NCBI RefSeq assembly: GCF_900102795.1
Contig: NZ_FMWG01000001.1
Span: 458,623 to 522,622 of the forward strand
Source: Epibacterium ulvae
Lineage (GTDB): Bacteria; Pseudomonadota; Alphaproteobacteria; Rhodobacterales; Rhodobacteraceae
DNA length: 64,000 nt
Direction: 5' to 3'
The notes under the pieces: model-generated
Told to the model about the DNA's origin: nothing
Databases searched by the model: none
Seen by the model: the letters and a program-made list of their open reading frames with translations, nothing else
Translations under genes and position numbers: made by a program
Shown: positions 62,476 to 64,000 of the stretch, one piece after another
Numbering within the stretch: position 1 is the stretch's first letter
Layout: every line of letters starts with the position of its first letter

Positions 62476-63389
62476 AGCGCAAGTAATTCTTGCGCCGTTT
62501 CAACAAACTTCCGTTCGGAGGGCGTTAGCTTTTCGAACGGTGCATGTACCAGATAAACATCGGCACCAATCGGTTCGTCCGCTATCTTTAAGGGCCATAA
62601 ATCCTTCCGGCGAATGTCATCTCGAGCGCTTGTCAGTGGCAAGATACCAATCCCGAGCCCCGCAACAATCATCCGGCGAATTTCTTCAATATTGGTGCTC
62701 AGCCCATTTATGCGGTTGCCGATACGAGTGCCCTCTCTCAAGACTGACATGGGTTCTAATCCCATGCCTTCGGTCGCGCAAGCAAACGAAATGAAAGGTT
62801 CCCGTTGTAGATCGCGCAGTGAGACGGTTTCTTGCCCAAACAGCGGATGTTCAGCGCCGCAGAAGACGCGGAATTCTTCGCGAAATAGTCGGATCGAAGG
62901 CAGGTTGACCAGCGGCGTCGCCAAAAGGCAAAACCCAAGCGAGGCGCGGCCCTGCTGGATCGAACGTACAATCGCCTGACTGTTTGAGACCTCGCTTTGA
63001 AACGTCACCGAGGGGTTGCGATGATGATATAGACGCAGCAGCTCGTCTAGCATCGGAGAAACGAGGTCGCTGATGATTTGGTATGAGACGCGCCCCCGCT
63101 CTTCTTCTTCGGCGTCGCGGACAAGTATAGAGATACGCTCTGCGCTGTGGAAAATATCGCGACATTCTTGAAAAATTTTGTCGCCATGGACCGTGAGTTC
63201 GAAACTGCGACTGTCGCGATAAACCAACTGACAGTCCAATTGTGTTTCAAGTTTTTGTAAAGCATTGCTTACCGACGGTTGACTAAGCCCCAGCCGATTG
63301 GCGGCTTTGGTAATGCCTTGTTCCTTGCCTATCATGTAGAAGACCCGGAGCAGGTTCCAGTTTAAGTCAGCGTGTTGAAGAGCGTTCAT
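62457..63389 (-). CDS. LysR-family transcriptional regulator
   Basis: A 310-aa LTTR. The N-terminal HTH is NWNLLRVFYMIGKEQGITKA plus LSQPSVSNALQKLETQL, and a periplasmic-binding-like effector domain follows. The frame is open from a TTG at 63422; ATG 63389 (MNALQHADLNWNLL) is preferred. It is convergent with the carbamoylase-cyclodeaminase pair, so it may regulate them from the other side, but divergent control is the LysR norm. The target is uncertain. Confidence 0.88.
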   Translation of the reverse strand: MNALQHADLNWNLLRVFYMIGKEQGITKAANRLGLSQPSVSNALQKLETQLDCQLVYRDSRSFELTVHGDKIFQECRDIFHSAERISILVRDAEEEERGRVSYQIISDLVSPMLDELLRLYHHRNPSVTFQSEVSNSQAIVRSIQQGRASLGFCLLATPLVNLPSIRLFREEFRVFCGAEHPLFGQETVSLRDLQREPFISFACATEGMGLEPMSVLREGTRIGNRINGLSTNIEEIRRMIVAGLGIGILPLTSARDDIRRKDLWPLKIADEPIGADVYLVHAPFEKLTPSERKFVETAQELLALYPDID

Positions 63390-63591
63390 ATCCGAAACTT
63401 GGTTGTTGGCGCCATTCCGCAAGGTATACCTGAAAATGGCTCATTTGTAGTATTGCGAACGATTATAGCTCCTATTGGCTGAAACAATACTAAATTCGGT
63501 GCATGTAGGGCGACCCGCCAAAGCGCATGAAACTTGTTTTGCGCACAAGAAACAGTCGATATTCGTTGTTTGTTTGCTCAACTGCCATTGC

Positions 63592-63621
63592 TCACTTCAC
63601 TTCACTTCACTTCACTTCACT
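63592..63621 (+). repeat. Pentanucleotide repeat (TCACT)x6
   Basis: Six perfect copies of TCACT in a row. They lie inside a short open frame (63527-63730) with no family match, between the LysR gene and the terminal IS. Such tracts can slip during replication. No promoter or gene start is obviously controlled by it. Confidence 0.85.
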
Positions 63622-63726
63622 GCTCGCTGAAAGCTTGGTGCTGCTGCCATTTTTAATCAAATTCACCCATTTCGCGTCAGTGTGTAGTAAGCTACTCCCC
63701 ATTTATTGGACAGGATCTGGCGTAAA

Positions 63727-64000
63727 TTAAGCTACTCTTTGCACCTGCTGATCGGGGTTGGCAGTTTCATTTCTTCTCCAGTAGACCACGGCAGGTGGTT
63801 TGCCGCCAAGGGCGGAATGTGGACGTTTGTGATTGTAGAACTCCATCCATTTTTTGATCCCAGCTTTGGCCTCTGACCTGGTTTCCCAAGCGTGGAGATA
63901 AACGCACTCGTATTTCAGCGACCGCCACAGGCGTTCGACAAAGATGTTGTCGAGGAACCGACCCTTGCCGTCCATCGAGATCCGGGTGCCGACCCGCTTC
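63727..64000 (-). CDS. IS3-family transposase, C-terminal part (cut by window end)
   Basis: The minus-strand frame is open through the window end and ends at 63727. It reads KRVGTRISMDGKGRFLDN, then FVERLWRSLKYECVYLHAW (with the catalytic Glu), then EFYNHKRPHSALGGKPP. This is the end of an IS3-family DDE transposase. The IS terminus should lie shortly left of 63727, near the AGTAAGCTACTCC sequence at 63685-63700. The first two catalytic aspartates are outside the window. Confidence 0.9.
   Translation of the reverse strand, partial: KRVGTRISMDGKGRFLDNIFVERLWRSLKYECVYLHAWETRSEAKAGIKKWMEFYNHKRPHSALGGKPPAVVYWRRNETANPDQQVQRVA

Noticed and set aside
63592..63621. CRISPR-like or satellite array
   Set aside because: The unit is five bases with no spacers; it is a simple-sequence repeat.

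Overview
The window looks like chromosome of a marine alphaproteobacterium of the Rhodobacteraceae (Roseobacter group). The signs are the DUF1489 and SlyX proteins, the short HisG paired with HisZ, a B12-dependent ribonucleotide reductase as housekeeping gene, many TRAP transporters, an imuA-imuB-dnaE2 mutagenesis cassette and a betaine/choline-type ABC importer. This assignment is inference from gene content; there is no rRNA gene in the window.

Layout. 1-10.4 kb is ordinary core genome: the 3' end of dnaE, a divergent NsrR-type regulator and hmp (nitric oxide defence), slyX, hisS-hisZ-hisG, a cystathionine-lyase-like enzyme, DUF1489, and nrdJ with two NrdR-like boxes. 10.43-30.72 kb is a roughly 20.3-kb Tn7-like transposon that starts 26 bp after the nrdJ stop codon and has near-identical inverted ends. 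It carries an overlapping tnsA-tnsB-tnsC-tniQ operon plus a coupled, interrupted phosphoesterase gene. Its left arm holds a probable defence cargo: a sigma-like factor, a small unknown protein, a giant ImmA/IrrE-UvrD helicase-FeS nuclease fusion, a ubiquitin-like conjugation cassette (Ubl-Ubl-E2 fusion, JAB-E1 fusion, DUF6527) and an interrupted kptA. Its right arm holds a serine recombinase-ParB-RepB operon and a small HTH-like gene.

30.7-35.5 kb is a graveyard next to the transposon: a retron-type reverse transcriptase fused to a trypsin-like protease but with its catalytic centre deleted, a complete IS3-family element, a DnaQ-like exonuclease, a second diverged transposon end, a 3' fragment of tRNA-Phe and an IS3-family transposase remnant. 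35.5-44.4 kb is a solute-uptake and sensing block: a CMD-family protein, UspA, a fused TRAP permease, a TAXI-type binding protein, a class III aminotransferase, a Cache-domain histidine kinase and a FixJ/LuxR-type response regulator. It is bracketed by remnants of the same IS type.

45-50.6 kb is dnaE2-imuB-imuA (SOS-type translesion synthesis), followed by a tyrosine-recombinase remnant. 51.3-58.5 kb is a LacI-regulated operon: a DUF1989-GcvT fusion and a glycine betaine/proline betaine-type ABC importer, with two identical palindromic operators in the shared promoter region. 59.3-63.4 kb holds a deletion-fused TRAP remnant (DctP start joined to DctM end), an N-carbamoyl amino-acid hydrolase, an ornithine cyclodeaminase-like enzyme and a LysR regulator. 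The window ends inside another IS3-family transposase.

The most unusual part is the transposon cargo, which puts a bacterial ubiquitin-like conjugation module beside a metallopeptidase-helicase-nuclease fusion and a dedicated sigma-like gene.
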